DNA from: Piscinibacter aquaticus
Lineage (GTDB): Bacteria; Pseudomonadota; Gammaproteobacteria; Burkholderiales; Burkholderiaceae_C
Assembly: GCA_007994965.1 (NCBI GenBank)
Contig: VOPW01000001.1
Location: forward strand, 2,666,001-2,730,000
Direction: 5' to 3'
DNA: 64,000 bases
Shown: positions 52,357-61,796 of the stretch, in pieces
How the letters are laid out: every line of letters begins with the position of its first letter
Numbering within the stretch: the stretch's first letter is position 1
The notes under the pieces: generated by a model
What the model saw: the letters and a program-made list of their open reading frames with translations, nothing else
What the model was told of the DNA's origin: nothing
Databases searched by the model: none
Position numbers and translations under genes: made by a program

Positions 52357-54108
52357 ATGCTCGATCGAATGAAGCTCACCACCCGCCCGGCCGCCGGCTT
52401 CGGCGTGCTCCTGCTGCTGCTGGCGCTGGTGGCTGGCACGGCCGCCTGGCAGATGCGCGGCCCGGCGGCCAACACCGAGGCCTTCAGCGGCAACATCGTG
52501 CCCTCGCTGACGCTGCAGTACCGCATGACGCTGGCGCTGGGTGCGTTGCGCCGCTGGGAGCTCAGGGCATGTGATGGCGCATGAGCTTCATGAGATGGAC
52601 CGCATCGAAGCGGAGATGGCCAAGGATCGCAAGTCGCTGCTCGACGCCATCTCCCGCTACGAAGGAGATGCTCGCCGACGAGGAGGACCGGCGCGATCTG
52701 GAGAACACGCGCCGCTCCGTCGACGCCTACCTCGCGGGTGGGACAACGGCCAGCGCGATCTTTCGCGCCTGACCGCCACCGACCCGGAGGCGCAAAAGAA
52801 GCTAGAGGCCATGATGGCGGCCAACCTTCAGGTCTTCCAGGCCGCGCAGAAGTCGCTCGACGACTGGTGGAACTACAACGAGCGCCTGGGCGAGAAGAAC
52901 AAGGCCGATGCCGATGCCACCTACACATCGGCCAAGCTGACGATGACGGTGCTGGTGGGCCCGGCCTTCGCGCTGGGCATCGGCGCGGCCGTGCTGATCA
53001 CGCGCTCGGTGATGCGCGAGGTCGGCGGCGAACCGGCCTATGCCAAGCAGGTGGTCGGCGAGATCGCCAGCGGCAACCCGGCGGTGGCCATCGCGCTGCG
53101 CGCCGGCGACACCGGCAGCCTCCTGGCCGCGATGCAGACGATGAAGCAGCGCCCGGCCGAGATCGTGTCCCAGGTGCGCGCCAGCAGCGACAGCATCGCC
53201 ACCGGCTCGTCGCAGATCGCCAGCGGCAATGCCGACCTCAGCCAGCGCACCGAGGAGCAGGCGAGCAACCTGCAGCAGACCGCGGCCTCGATGGAGCAGC
53301 TGTCGGGCACCGTGAAGACCAGCGCCGATACCGCGGCGCAGGCCAGCCGCCTCGCGTCGAGCGCCTCGGCGGCGGCCAGCCACGGTGGCGAGGTCGTCGG
53401 CCAGTGGTCGACACGATGAACCAGATCTCCGAGGCCTCGCGCAAGATCGCCGACATCATCGGCACGATCGACGGCATCGCCTTCCAGACCAACATCCTGG
53501 CGCTCAATGCGGCCGTGGAAGCGGCACGCGCCGGCGAACAGGGCCGCGGCTTCGCGGTGGTGGCCGGCGAGGTGCGCACGCTCGCGCAGCGCAGCGCCGA
53601 AGCGGCCAAGGAGATCAAGGCGCTGATCGGCGCCAGCGTGGAGAAGGTCGAGGCCGGCGCGCGCGAGGTCAACGACGCCGGCGCCTCGATGAGCGAGATC
53701 GTCACGCAGGTGCAGCGCGTCAACCAGATGATCGCCGAGTTGTCCAGTGCGGCCGGCGAACAGTCGTCCGGCATCGGCGGTGAACGACGCGATGACGCAG
53801 CTCGACCAGGTCACTCAGCAGAACGCCGCGCTGGTGGAAGAGAGCGCCGCAGCCGCCGAGAGCCTGCGCCACCAGGCCGATCGGCTGGCCCAGGCGGTGA
53901 GCATCTTCCGCGTCGATGCGTCGTTCGGCACCGCCTTCGCGGCTGCGCCGGCGCGCGCTGCGGCGCCTGCGGCCGCGCCGGTGGCGAAGCCGGTGGCCGA
54001 GCCCGCCGTGCGCGCGGCCGCCGCGGCGAGCCTGCCGCACCCGCCGCGCCGCCCGCCCCTGCCGCCACCGCGCCGCAAGGCAGCGCCGAAGAATGGACCA
54101 CCTTCTGA
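52357..54108 (+). CDS. Methyl-accepting chemotaxis protein, several frameshifts
   Basis: About 585 residues. It has an N-terminal helix ([17 protein letters not shown]), a 4-helix periplasmic sensor of about 160 residues, a second helix ([20 protein letters not shown]), a HAMP-like part, and a signalling domain with the hairpin tip [20 protein letters not shown]. The C-terminus ends EEWTTF, matching the xWxxF CheR/CheB tether pentapeptide. Frames change near 52565, 52670, 52735, 53405, 53775 and in the Ala/Pro-rich tail. The ligand is unknown. It lies directly before cheW and has a sigma-28 promoter. Confidence 0.85.
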
Positions 54109-54121
54109 CCAGGAGCCGCGC

Positions 54122-54649
54122 ATGAACATGCTGGCTGACCTGCCGCTGCAAGCCCGGGAAGCCGCCGCTGCTGCGCGCGCGACGATGCCCTCCGAGTTCC
54201 TCAGCTTCCGCCTCGGCAACGAGGAGTACGGCATCGACATCCTGCGCGTGCAGGAGATCCGCTCCTACGAAGCGCCGACGCGCATCGCCAATGCGCCGCC
54301 CTTCGTCAAGGGCGTGGTCAACCTGCGCGGCGTGATCGTGCCGATCGTCGACCTGCGCCTGAAGCTCGCCTGCGAGCGCGTCGACTACAACGACCTCACC
54401 GTCGTGATCGTCGTCAACGTGCGCGGCCGCGTGATCGGCGCGGTGGTCGACTCGGTGTCCGACGTGCTGCCGCTGGCCGGCGAGCAGATCCGCCCGGCGC
54501 CCGAGATGAGCTCGGGGCTGGACGGCGGCACGATCACCGGCATCGGCTGCGTGAAGCAGGGCGATGCGCAGCGCATGCTGATCCTGCTGGACATCGAGGC
54601 GCTGATGGGCGGCGCCGAGATGGGCCTGATCGAATCGGCGCTGGCCTGA
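54122..54649 (+). CDS. cheW: CheW, chemotaxis coupling protein
   Basis: The 175-residue protein reads [20 protein letters not shown] and [20 protein letters not shown], the CheW hallmarks, with [10 protein letters not shown] after it. It links the chemoreceptor to CheA. Intact frame. It lies 13 bases after the chemoreceptor gene, so the two are co-expressed. No cheA or cheY gene is in the window. Confidence 0.93.
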   Translation: MNMLADLPLQAREAAAAARATMPSEFLSFRLGNEEYGIDILRVQEIRSYEAPTRIANAPPFVKGVVNLRGVIVPIVDLRLKLACERVDYNDLTVVIVVNVRGRVIGAVVDSVSDVLPLAGEQIRPAPEMSSGLDGGTITGIGCVKQGDAQRMLILLDIEALMGGAEMGLIESALA

Positions 54650-54673
54650 ACCGCGGCACGGCGCCGAGACCGC

Positions 54674-55471
54674 TCAAGGCGCCGCGAAGCCGTGGCGCGC
54701 CAGCACAGCCCGGCCCTCGGGCGACAGCAGGAAGCGCACGAGGTCGCGACCCATCGGCGTGGCGCCGTTCATCACCGACACGCCATAGGTCGCGCTGACG
54801 TTCACCGCCGGCGGCACATCGATGATCGACAGCCCCGGCACCTCGCGCCGCGCGATGATCGCGTTGGTGCAGTAGGTGATGAAGACATCGGCCTGCCCCG
54901 CCGCCATGATCGCGCCATACACATTGCGATCCTTCGGTGGTGGCGGCGAGTTCGGCCCGCCGGTGAGCTGCAGCGCCTTGTCGGCCAGGATCTGTCGCGC
55001 GCCGGGCCGGCCGTTCCTTTCGATGCGCGCGAACATCTCGAAGGCATAGTCGCCGGCCGGGTCGGCCTTGGGCGTGGAGGTGCCCACGCGCACCGCCGGA
55101 TCGAGCAGGCGCTCGACCAGGGTCTCGGGCGTGGCGCGGAAGGCGCCGCTGCCCAGCGCGCACAGCAGGTTGCGCGCGAAGGGTTTCGGTGCCTCCGCCT
55201 TGCCCGCATCGGCCAGCGCCTGCGGATGCTCCATGTTGGCCGAGGCGAAGACATCGGCGCGCTCGCCACCGACGAGCCGGTCCTTCAGCAGGCCCGAGGC
55301 GCCGAAGCCGAGCTCCACCTTGTGGTCCTGCGCTTCGGCCTCGAAGGCACGCGCCACGTCGGTCAGCGCGGCGCGCAGGCTGCCGGCGGCCAGCACCTTG
55401 ACCGGCCCTTCCTGCGCCAGCGCCGCCGTACCCGTTGCCATCGCCACGGCCAGCGTCAGCAGCGTCTTCAT
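54674..55471 (-). CDS. ModA-like molybdate/tungstate-type binding protein
   Basis: About 265 residues with a signal peptide (MKTLLTLAVAMATGTAALAQ). It begins VKVLAAGSLRAALTDVARAF, the ModA start, and has FGASGLLKDRLVGGERADVFASA, typical of molybdate-binding proteins. It is coupled to tupA (TGATG at 55471). No matching ModBC genes follow. It may feed oxyanions to the Tup system or sense them (inference). Intact frame. Confidence 0.78.
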   Translation of the reverse strand: MKTLLTLAVAMATGTAALAQEGPVKVLAAGSLRAALTDVARAFEAEAQDHKVELGFGASGLLKDRLVGGERADVFASANMEHPQALADAGKAEAPKPFARNLLCALGSGAFRATPETLVERLLDPAVRVGTSTPKADPAGDYAFEMFARIERNGRPGARQILADKALQLTGGPNSPPPPKDRNVYGAIMAAGQADVFITYCTNAIIARREVPGLSIIDVPPAVNVSATYGVSVMNGATPMGRDLVRFLLSPEGRAVLARHGFAAP

Positions 55472-56296
55472 CACTTGGCGTTGGCGTTCGGGAAGAACAG
55501 CTGCTCGCCGCCGATCTTGTAGGCGGCGATGGTCTGCTGGCCGGCCGGCGACACCACCCAGTCGGCAAAGGCCTGGGCGAGATCCTTCTTCACGTGCGGA
55601 TGCCCGGCCGGGTTCACGACGATCACGCCGTACTGGTTGAACAGGCGCTTGTCGCCCTCGACGAGGATGGCCGGTCGGCGCGGTTCTTGAACGACAGCCA
55701 GGTGCCGCGGTCGGCGAGCACGTAGGCGCCGGTGGAGGCGGCGATGTTCAGCGCCGGACCCATGCCGCAGCCGCATTCCTTGTAGCCGGCGGGCTTGGCC
55801 GCGGCGATGTCGACGCCGGCGGCCTTCCAATAGCGCAGCTCGGCGGCGTGCGTGCCGCTCTTGTCGCCGCGCGAGAGGAACTCGGCCTTGCTGGCGCCGA
55901 GCTTCTTCAGCGCCTCGACCACGTCGCCGCCCTTCACGCCGGCCGGGTCGGCCTTCGGGCCGATGACGACGAAGTCGTTGTACATCACCGGGCGGCGATC
56001 GATGCCGAAGCCGTCGGCGACGAATTTCTCCTCGGCCACCGGTCGTGCACGAAGACGATGTCGGCATCGCCGCGGCGGCCCATGTCCAGCGCCTGGCCGG
56101 TGCCTTGCGCGACCACGCGGATGTCGATGCCGCTGGCCTTCCTGAACGCCGGCAGCAGGTGCGCGAACAGGCCCGACTGCTCGGTGCTGGTGGTCGAGGA
56201 CATCACGATGAACTTGTCCTGCGCCTGCGCCGCGAAGGCGATCAGGCCGGCCGTGGCCAGCGTGAGGAAGCGAGCGGTGGTCGATCGAACGGTCAT
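55471..56296 (-). CDS. tupA: TupA, tungstate-binding protein
   Basis: About 275 residues with a signal peptide ending AFAAQAQ. The mature protein begins FIVMSSTTSTEQSGLF, which holds the TTTS-type oxyanion motif of TupA. Other features are VVAQGTGQALDMGRRGDADI, VVIGPKADPAGVKG and SRGDKSGTHAAE. TupA binds tungstate with very high affinity. Frames change near 56040 and 55675. It overlaps tupC by four bases. This transporter would supply tungsten to the aldehyde oxidoreductase at 12.7-14.5 kb. Confidence 0.85.
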
Positions 56297-56973
56297 GCCA
56301 TTTCTCCCTTGAGGAACTGCTGGGCGCGGCCGGAGAGGCCGCCATCGAAGAACTGCGCGGTCGGCAGATCGGCGTGGATCTCGCCGTCTTCCAGGTAGAC
56401 CACGCGCGTGGCCGGGCGCTTGGCCTGGCCGAGGTTGTGGGTGCTCATCACGAGGGTGATGCCGTCGGCGGCGAAGCCCGCCAGCAGCGCCTCGACTTCC
56501 TTCTTCGCGCCGGGGTCGAGGCTGGCGGTGGGCTCGTCGAGGAACAGCAGCGCCGGCTGGATGGCCCAGGCGCGGGCAATCGCCAGGCGCTGCTGCTGCC
56601 CGCCGGACAGCGCCCGCGCCGGCCGCTCCTCCAGCCCCTGCAGCGAGACGCGCGCCAGTGCCGCGGCGATGCGCTCGTTCCACTGCGCGCGCGACACGCC
56701 GCCGAGCCACAGCGCGAGACGAAGGTTGTTGCGCACCGACAGCCGCATCACGAAGGGGCGCTGGAACACCATCGCCTGCCGCTGTGCCTCGGGCGCCAGC
56801 GTGCACGTGCCGCGAATGCGCAGCATGCCGTGCATCGCGCGCAGCAGCGTGGTCTTGCCGGAACCGTTAGGGCCGACGAGCGCAACGAATTCGCCGCGGC
56901 CGACCGTGATGGACACCTTGTTCAGCGCCTGCACGCTGCCGAAGCGCACGGACACGTCCTGCATCGCCAGCAT
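56293..56973 (-). CDS. tupC: TupC, tungstate ABC transporter ATPase
   Basis: The 226-residue protein has Walker A GPNGSGKTT (residue ~34), a Q-loop, the signature ALSGGQQQRLAIARA, Walker B LLFLDEPTASLD and the H-loop MSTHNL. It hydrolyses ATP to drive tungstate import with TupB and TupA. Both ends overlap the neighbouring genes (TGATG with tupB, ATGA with tupA). Intact frame. Confidence 0.9.
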   Translation of the reverse strand: MLAMQDVSVRFGSVQALNKVSITVGRGEFVALVGPNGSGKTTLLRAMHGMLRIRGTCTLAPEAQRQAMVFQRPFVMRLSVRNNLRLALWLGGVSRAQWNERIAAALARVSLQGLEERPARALSGGQQQRLAIARAWAIQPALLFLDEPTASLDPGAKKEVEALLAGFAADGITLVMSTHNLGQAKRPATRVVYLEDGEIHADLPTAQFFDGGLSGRAQQFLKGEMA

Positions 56974-57685
56974 CAGCGCACCCCCGCCAGCGCCGAGCCG
57001 TGGCCGCGCTGCGCGAAGCCGATCAGCAGGTTGACCACGCCCACCACCGCGAGCAGCACCAGCCCAGCGCCATCGCCAGCGGCAGGTCGCCCTTGCTGGT
57101 TTCCAGCGCGATGCTGGTGGTCATCACGCGGGTGACGCCGTCGATGTTGCCGCCGACGATCATCACCGCACCGACTTCGGCGACGGCCCGGCCGAAGGCC
57201 GCGATCAGGATGGTCAGCACCGCCCAGCGGTCGTGCACCAGCATCAGCAGCGCGCACGCCAGCGGACTGGCGCCCATCGAGCGCAGCTGGTCGCCGCCGT
57301 CGCGCAGCGAATCGCCGACCAGCTGGCGCGTCAGCGCGGCGATCACGGGCAGCACGAGGATGGTCTGCGCGATCACCATCGCCGCTGGCGTGAACAGGAT
57401 GCCCCAGGAGCCCAGCGGGGCGCTGCGCGACAGCAGCAGGTAGACCACCGTGCCCACCACCACCGAGGGCAGCGCGAGCAGCGTGTTCAGCCCCCAGACG
57501 AGCGCGCGGTGGCCCGGAAAGCGCGCCACCGACAGCCAGGCGCCGAAGGCCAGGCCGAAGCCCGCCGCGAGCAGGCAGGCGCTGCCGCTGACCTGCAAGG
57601 ACAGCGCGACGGTGTGGAACAGCTTGGCATCGGCGTGAACGATCAGATCGACGGCGGTACGGACGCTCTCGGCAAAGGCACTCAT
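56973..57685 (-). CDS. tupB: TupB, tungstate ABC transporter permease, one frameshift
   Basis: About 237 residues with five or six transmembrane helices. The permease EAA-like loop reads GDSLRDGGDQLRSMGASPLAC, and FGRAVAEVGAVMIVGGNIDG is conserved in Tup/Mod permeases. A C is lost near 57062 in an inferred CCTGG; the last 29 residues (LVLLAVVGVVNLLIGFAQ...) follow. I chose ATG 57685 over upstream candidates because it leads straight into the first helix. First gene of the tup operon. Confidence 0.86.
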
Positions 57686-57749
57686 CCAACTTCTCTCATA
57701 CTGGTGGGATTCTCTTCGCCGATAGGCAGTCCCGACCATATGAACCGTC

Positions 57750-58854
57750 ATGCATAGGGTGCACCTCACCTACACGCTCAGCGGCGAGCGTTCGCCGCAG
57801 CGCGACCTGCACCACCCGCTGATGGCGCTGCTTTCCGCGGTGCATGACACCGGCTCCATCAGCGGCGCGGCACGCGCGCTCGAACTCGTACCGCCACGTG
57901 TGGGGCGAACTCAAGCGCTGGGAGGGAGAACTCGGCCAGACGCTGGTCACCTGGGTCAAGGGCCAGCCGGCGCTGCTGTCGCCCTTCGGCGAGAAGCTGC
58001 TGTGGGCCGAGCGCCGCGCCCAGGCGCGCCGGCACCGCAGATCGAGGCGCTGCGCAGCGAGCTCGAGCAGGCCTTCGCGATCGCCTTCGATGCCAGCGCC
58101 GGTGTGATCCCGATGACGGCCAGCCACGACGACGCCCTGCCGCTGCTGCGCGCGATGGCGCAGGCGCAGCACAAGCTGCACCTGGACATCCAGTTCACGG
58201 GCAGCGTCGATGCGCTGGCGGCGCTGAACGACGGCCGCTGCCTGATGGCGGGTTTCCACGCGCTGACCGAATCGCCGCTGCGCTCGCCGACCGCGAAGGT
58301 CTACCGCCCGATGCTCAAGCCGGGCCACCACAAGCTGGTCAGCTTCGCCAGGGCGCACGCAGGGGCTGATGGTGGCGCCGGGCAATCCGCTCGGCATCCT
58401 GTCGCTGCGCGACCTCTGCCGCCGCGACGTGCGCTTTGCCAACCGCACCCGCGGCACCGGCACCCGCGTGGTGATGGAGGAGCTGCTGGCCGCGCAGAAG
58501 ATCCCCGCCTCGGCGCTGGCCGAGCTCGAGCGCACCGAGCCCTCGCACCGCGCAGCCGCCGAAGCGGTGGCCAGCGGCAGCGCTGATGTCGCCTTCGGCA
58601 TCGAGGCCGCGGCACGGGCGCGCGGTCTGGACTTCGTGCCGCTGTCGCGCGAGCTCTACTTCCTCGTCACGCTGCAGCAGGCGCTCGACCAGCCGCAGGT
58701 GCAGACGCTGCTGGCGCTGCTGCGCAGCGAGGCCCGGCGCGCGCAACTCAATGCCCTGCCCGGCTACGCGGCGGAAAACAGCGGCGAGGTGCTGTCGCTG
58801 CGCCGCGTGCTGCCCTGGTGGAACTACCGCAAGCCCAAGCGCCGCCGCGCGTAG
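57750..58854 (+). CDS. ModE-like HTH regulator with a periplasmic-binding-protein-like domain
   Basis: About 368 residues. The N-terminal HTH (residues ~20-75) reads LLSAVHDTGSISGAARALE and then SYRHVWGELKRWEGELGQTL, like ModE. The rest is a PBP-like effector domain (DDALPLLRAMAQAQHKLHLD, GTGTRVVMEELLAAQKIPAS, GSADVAFGIEAAARARGLDF). It is divergent from tupB and probably controls it in response to tungstate or molybdate (inference). Four frameshifts (near 57890, 58040, 58365 and the first helix) split it. The last 31 bases overlap alkB on the other strand. Confidence 0.8.
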
Positions 58855-60026
58855 ACCGCTTCCAGCCGTTCACGCGCCGCCGGGTCGATGTTGACCCGGC
58901 CGAGATCGCCCTGCACGTGCGGCAGTGCCAGCAGCCGCGCATCCATCACACGGAACCACAGGCGCGGGAAGTAGGCCAGCGTGAACATGCCGAAATAGCC
59001 CGAGGGCAGCTGCGGCAGATCGGGAAAGTGGCGCAGGCTCTGGTAGCGCCGCGACGGATTGGCATGGTGGTCGGAATGGCGCTGCAGGTGGAACAGCGCG
59101 AGGTTGGTGACGAGGTGGTTGGTATTCCACGAGTGGTGCGGCTGCGGCGCCTCGTACTGGCCATTGGGCAGCTTGCCGCGCAGCAGCCCATAGTGCTCCA
59201 CGTAGTTGGCCGAAGTCAGCTGCCACCACGCCACGACGTTGTGCACGGCGAGGAAGACGATCATCACCGGGCCGATGGCCACGATCAGGCCGAGCTGCAG
59301 CGCCGCGCTGATCGCATACGACTGCAGCATGCCGTTGCGCCAGCTCCAGGGCGAGAAGCCGAGCAGCCCGAGGCGCTGCGCTTCCAGCTGCCGCGCGGCG
59401 GATGCCCCCGGCAGCTCGCGCAGCGCGAAGCGGTAGATGCTCTCGCCCATGCGCGCGCTGGCATGGTCTTCCGGCGTCGACACCCAGCGGTGATGGCCGC
59501 GGCCGTGTTCGACGGTGAAGTGGCCATAGGCCGGCACCGCGAGGATCAGCTTCGCCAGCCACTGCTCGAAGGCGTTGTGCTTGTGGCCGAGTTCGTGGCC
59601 GGTGGTCAGCCCCATGCCGGAGTTGGTGCCGGCCACGTAGGCCAGCACCGCCAGCGCCCACCACGGCATCGGCTGCGTGCCGGCCCACCACGCGCACACG
59701 ATCAGCGAGACGAAATACAGCGGCACGGTGATCCAGGTGAGCACGCGGTAGTAGCGATCGGCCTCCAGCTGCGGCACCACTTCTTCCGGCGGGTTGTTGC
59801 GGTCTTCGCCGAACAGCGCGTCCAGCAAGGGCATCAGCCCGTAGCCGATCAGCAGCGGCACGGCCAGCATCGCCGGCTCGCCGGTGCGCGCATGCAGCGC
59901 CACGCCGAGCAGCGGCACCAGCGGGTAGACCACCGAGAGCAGCCACGCGAGGCGTTTGCCGTCGCGCCACGCCACCGTGCGGCCATCGGCCGTGGTCACG
60001 GTGTAGCGCGGGGCGAGCAGGCCCAT
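58824..60026 (-). CDS. alkB: Alkane 1-monooxygenase, AlkB family
   Basis: The 400-residue integral-membrane di-iron enzyme has all four histidine boxes: HELGHKH (~144), EHGRGHHRWV (~172), NYVEHYG (~273) and LQRHSDHH (~312), and six hydrophobic helices. It adds oxygen to the end of medium-chain alkanes, with electrons from rubredoxin. No rubredoxin gene is nearby. Intact frame. It starts 14 bases after the EgtB-like gene, so both may be co-transcribed. Its C-terminus overlaps the regulator gene on the opposite strand. Confidence 0.88.
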   Translation of the reverse strand: MGLLAPRYTVTTADGRTVAWRDGKRLAWLLSVVYPLVPLLGVALHARTGEPAMLAVPLLIGYGLMPLLDALFGEDRNNPPEEVVPQLEADRYYRVLTWITVPLYFVSLIVCAWWAGTQPMPWWALAVLAYVAGTNSGMGLTTGHELGHKHNAFEQWLAKLILAVPAYGHFTVEHGRGHHRWVSTPEDHASARMGESIYRFALRELPGASAARQLEAQRLGLLGFSPWSWRNGMLQSYAISAALQLGLIVAIGPVMIVFLAVHNVVAWWQLTSANYVEHYGLLRGKLPNGQYEAPQPHHSWNTNHLVTNLALFHLQRHSDHHANPSRRYQSLRHFPDLPQLPSGYFGMFTLAYFPRLWFRVMDARLLALPHVQGDLGRVNIDPAARERLEAVYARRRLGLR

Positions 60027-60040
60027 CGCTCGCCCGGCGA

Positions 60041-61297
60041 TCAGAGTGCGCAGCTGCGGAAGCCGCAGAACATCTCGTCGCGCTCGGGCATCGCGAAGCG
60101 GCGGAACTTCGGCGAGCGCACCCGTTCGCGCGTGGCGAACGAGGCCCCGCGCAGCACCTTGTGCGTGCCGAAGGCGCTCTGCGAATAGTCGCGCATCGGC
60201 CCCGGTGCGAAGCCGGGGTACGGCCGGAACGTGGTGGCCGTCCACTCCCACACATCGCCCCAGTGGAAGCCGCGGCTCGCGCCCTGGTGGGCGGCGGCTT
60301 CCCACTCCACCTCGCTGGGCAGGCGCCGTCCGGCCCAGCGGCACCGTGCGTCGGCCTCGTACCGGGCCGGGTGCATCACCGGCTGCGCCATCGGCACACG
60401 CATCAGCTTGCCGAAGCGCTGCGCGAGCACGCCGTGACGCAGCTGGTCCACATGGCGCGGCGTGCGCCGGCCTTCGCGCTGCAGCCATTGCCAGCCCTGC
60501 GGATGCCAGAACTCGGCACGGTCGTAGCCGCCGTCCTCGACGAACTCGGCAAACTGCTGCCAGCTCACCGGCTGCGCGTCGATCTCGAATTCGGGCACAT
60601 CGACGTCGTGCACCCACTTCTCGTTGTCGAACACGAAGCCGCCGGGTTCGCAGCCCAACGTCCAGCGCGTGGCCGGGAAGAGCAGCGCATCTCGCGCGTT
60701 CAAGCTCGGCGGCATGCCGATCAGCCCCGACTCGAAGCCCAGCGCCCGGCTCATCTGCGCGAACAGCTCGCCGCGCAGGTCTTCGTGGAACAGCGCGAGG
60801 CGGAAGAAATACAGCGCGTCGTCGTCGTCCTCCGGCGCGGCATCGAGCAGGTCGAGCGTGGTCTCCAGCGTGTCGACGAGGTACTGCTTGGTCGCGGCGA
60901 GGTCGGGCAGCTCGACGTTCCAGCGCGCCGCGTGCGGCACCTCCGCATCGTCGAAGCAGCGGTCGGCATCGCTGAGGATCGAGGGCAGCCGCGCCTGCGA
61001 AGGATCACCGCGGGCGCCGCGCTGGCGCTGCACGTTGCGGGCGATCCAGCGCTCCTGGAACCAGCCGAGATGGCCGAGCTCCCACAGCGGCGGGCTCAGC
61101 TCGGGCTGCTGCGGCACGGCGAGGTCGGGCGTTGCGAGCGCACGCTCGAAGGCGCTGATCCAGCGCAGCGTGTGGTTGCGCGAATCCATCAGCGCCAGCG
61201 ACAACAGCTCGCGCCCGGCGCGGCGCATGCGCGCGGAGTCGATGGACGGGGCTTCGATGTCGAGCACGGCGGACCTCGCTGCGGCGGATTCTGACAC
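60041..61297 (-). CDS. EgtB/SenA-like non-haem iron C-S or C-Se bond-forming enzyme
   Basis: The 418-residue protein has an N-terminal DinB-like part (LWELGHLGWFQERWIARN) and a C-terminal FGE-sulfatase domain (RWAGRRLPSEVEWEAAAHQG, VLRGASFATRERVRSPKF). The layout is that of EgtB/SenA enzymes which make ergothioneine or selenoneine. Iron ligands in EgtB are three His; here H76 and H171 fit two of them, but the third, expected four residues after H171 in HEDxHxE, is R175 (HEDLRGE). Activity may be altered or lost, or this is a subfamily trait. Intact frame. No senB/senC or egtD gene is near. Confidence 0.78.
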   Translation of the reverse strand: MSESAAARSAVLDIEAPSIDSARMRRAGRELLSLALMDSRNHTLRWISAFERALATPDLAVPQQPELSPPLWELGHLGWFQERWIARNVQRQRGARGDPSQARLPSILSDADRCFDDAEVPHAARWNVELPDLAATKQYLVDTLETTLDLLDAAPEDDDDALYFFRLALFHEDLRGELFAQMSRALGFESGLIGMPPSLNARDALLFPATRWTLGCEPGGFVFDNEKWVHDVDVPEFEIDAQPVSWQQFAEFVEDGGYDRAEFWHPQGWQWLQREGRRTPRHVDQLRHGVLAQRFGKLMRVPMAQPVMHPARYEADARCRWAGRRLPSEVEWEAAAHQGASRGFHWGDVWEWTATTFRPYPGFAPGPMRDYSQSAFGTHKVLRGASFATRERVRSPKFRRFAMPERDEMFCGFRSCAL

Positions 61298-61359
61298 CGT
61301 GGCGGCGCCCGGCGGAAAACCCGCCGCGCTGCTATTCTTCCGCCCCTTCGCGAGCGACC

Positions 61360-61796
61360 ATGGCCGGCATCCACATCACCGACATCGAGGCCGCCATCAA
61401 CTGGTGGCGTGCCCGTTCACCGTCAGCCGACGGCATCACCGCCTGCGCGGAAGTGCTCGCCCTCGCCGAGGTCTACGGCACGATGGTCTGGCAGCACGAC
61501 CTGCACATCGACGAAGACCTGCTCGACGGCACGGCACGTGACGCCTGGCTCGCCTGGTACCACAGCACGCCCGATGCGCCGTGCATCGCGATCTGCTCCA
61601 CCAGCCAGGGCGACGACCTGTGCAAGGGCTGCGGCCGCACCTTCGACGAGGTGCAGCACTGGCCGGTGATGACACCCGCCGAGAAGCGCGAGACCGGCGG
61701 CGCATCACGATGGAAGGCACGGCACGGCGCTTCAACCGCTATGCCGAACGCGCCGCCGAACGAACCGCGGCCGCCGCCGGCGAGGCCGGCGCGTGA
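61360..61796 (+). CDS. DUF3717-DUF1289 protein, one frameshift
   Basis: About 145 residues. The N-terminal DUF3717 part reads MAGIHITDIEAAINWWRARS, and the C-terminal DUF1289 part PCIAICSTSQGDDLCKGCGR, with four Cys in CxxxC-x-CxxC spacing that probably bind zinc. The end is frame-shifted near 61697, where a T is missing in an inferred CCTGG; ERRITMEGTARRF-type residues then run to 61796. Function unknown. It overlaps the MATE start by four bases. Confidence 0.75.

Noticed and set aside
60041-61297. A complete selenoneine or ergothioneine gene cluster
   Set aside because: Only the EgtB/SenA-like gene is here; neighbours are alkB and a DUF3717/DUF1289 gene, and no SenB, SenC or EgtD gene is seen.
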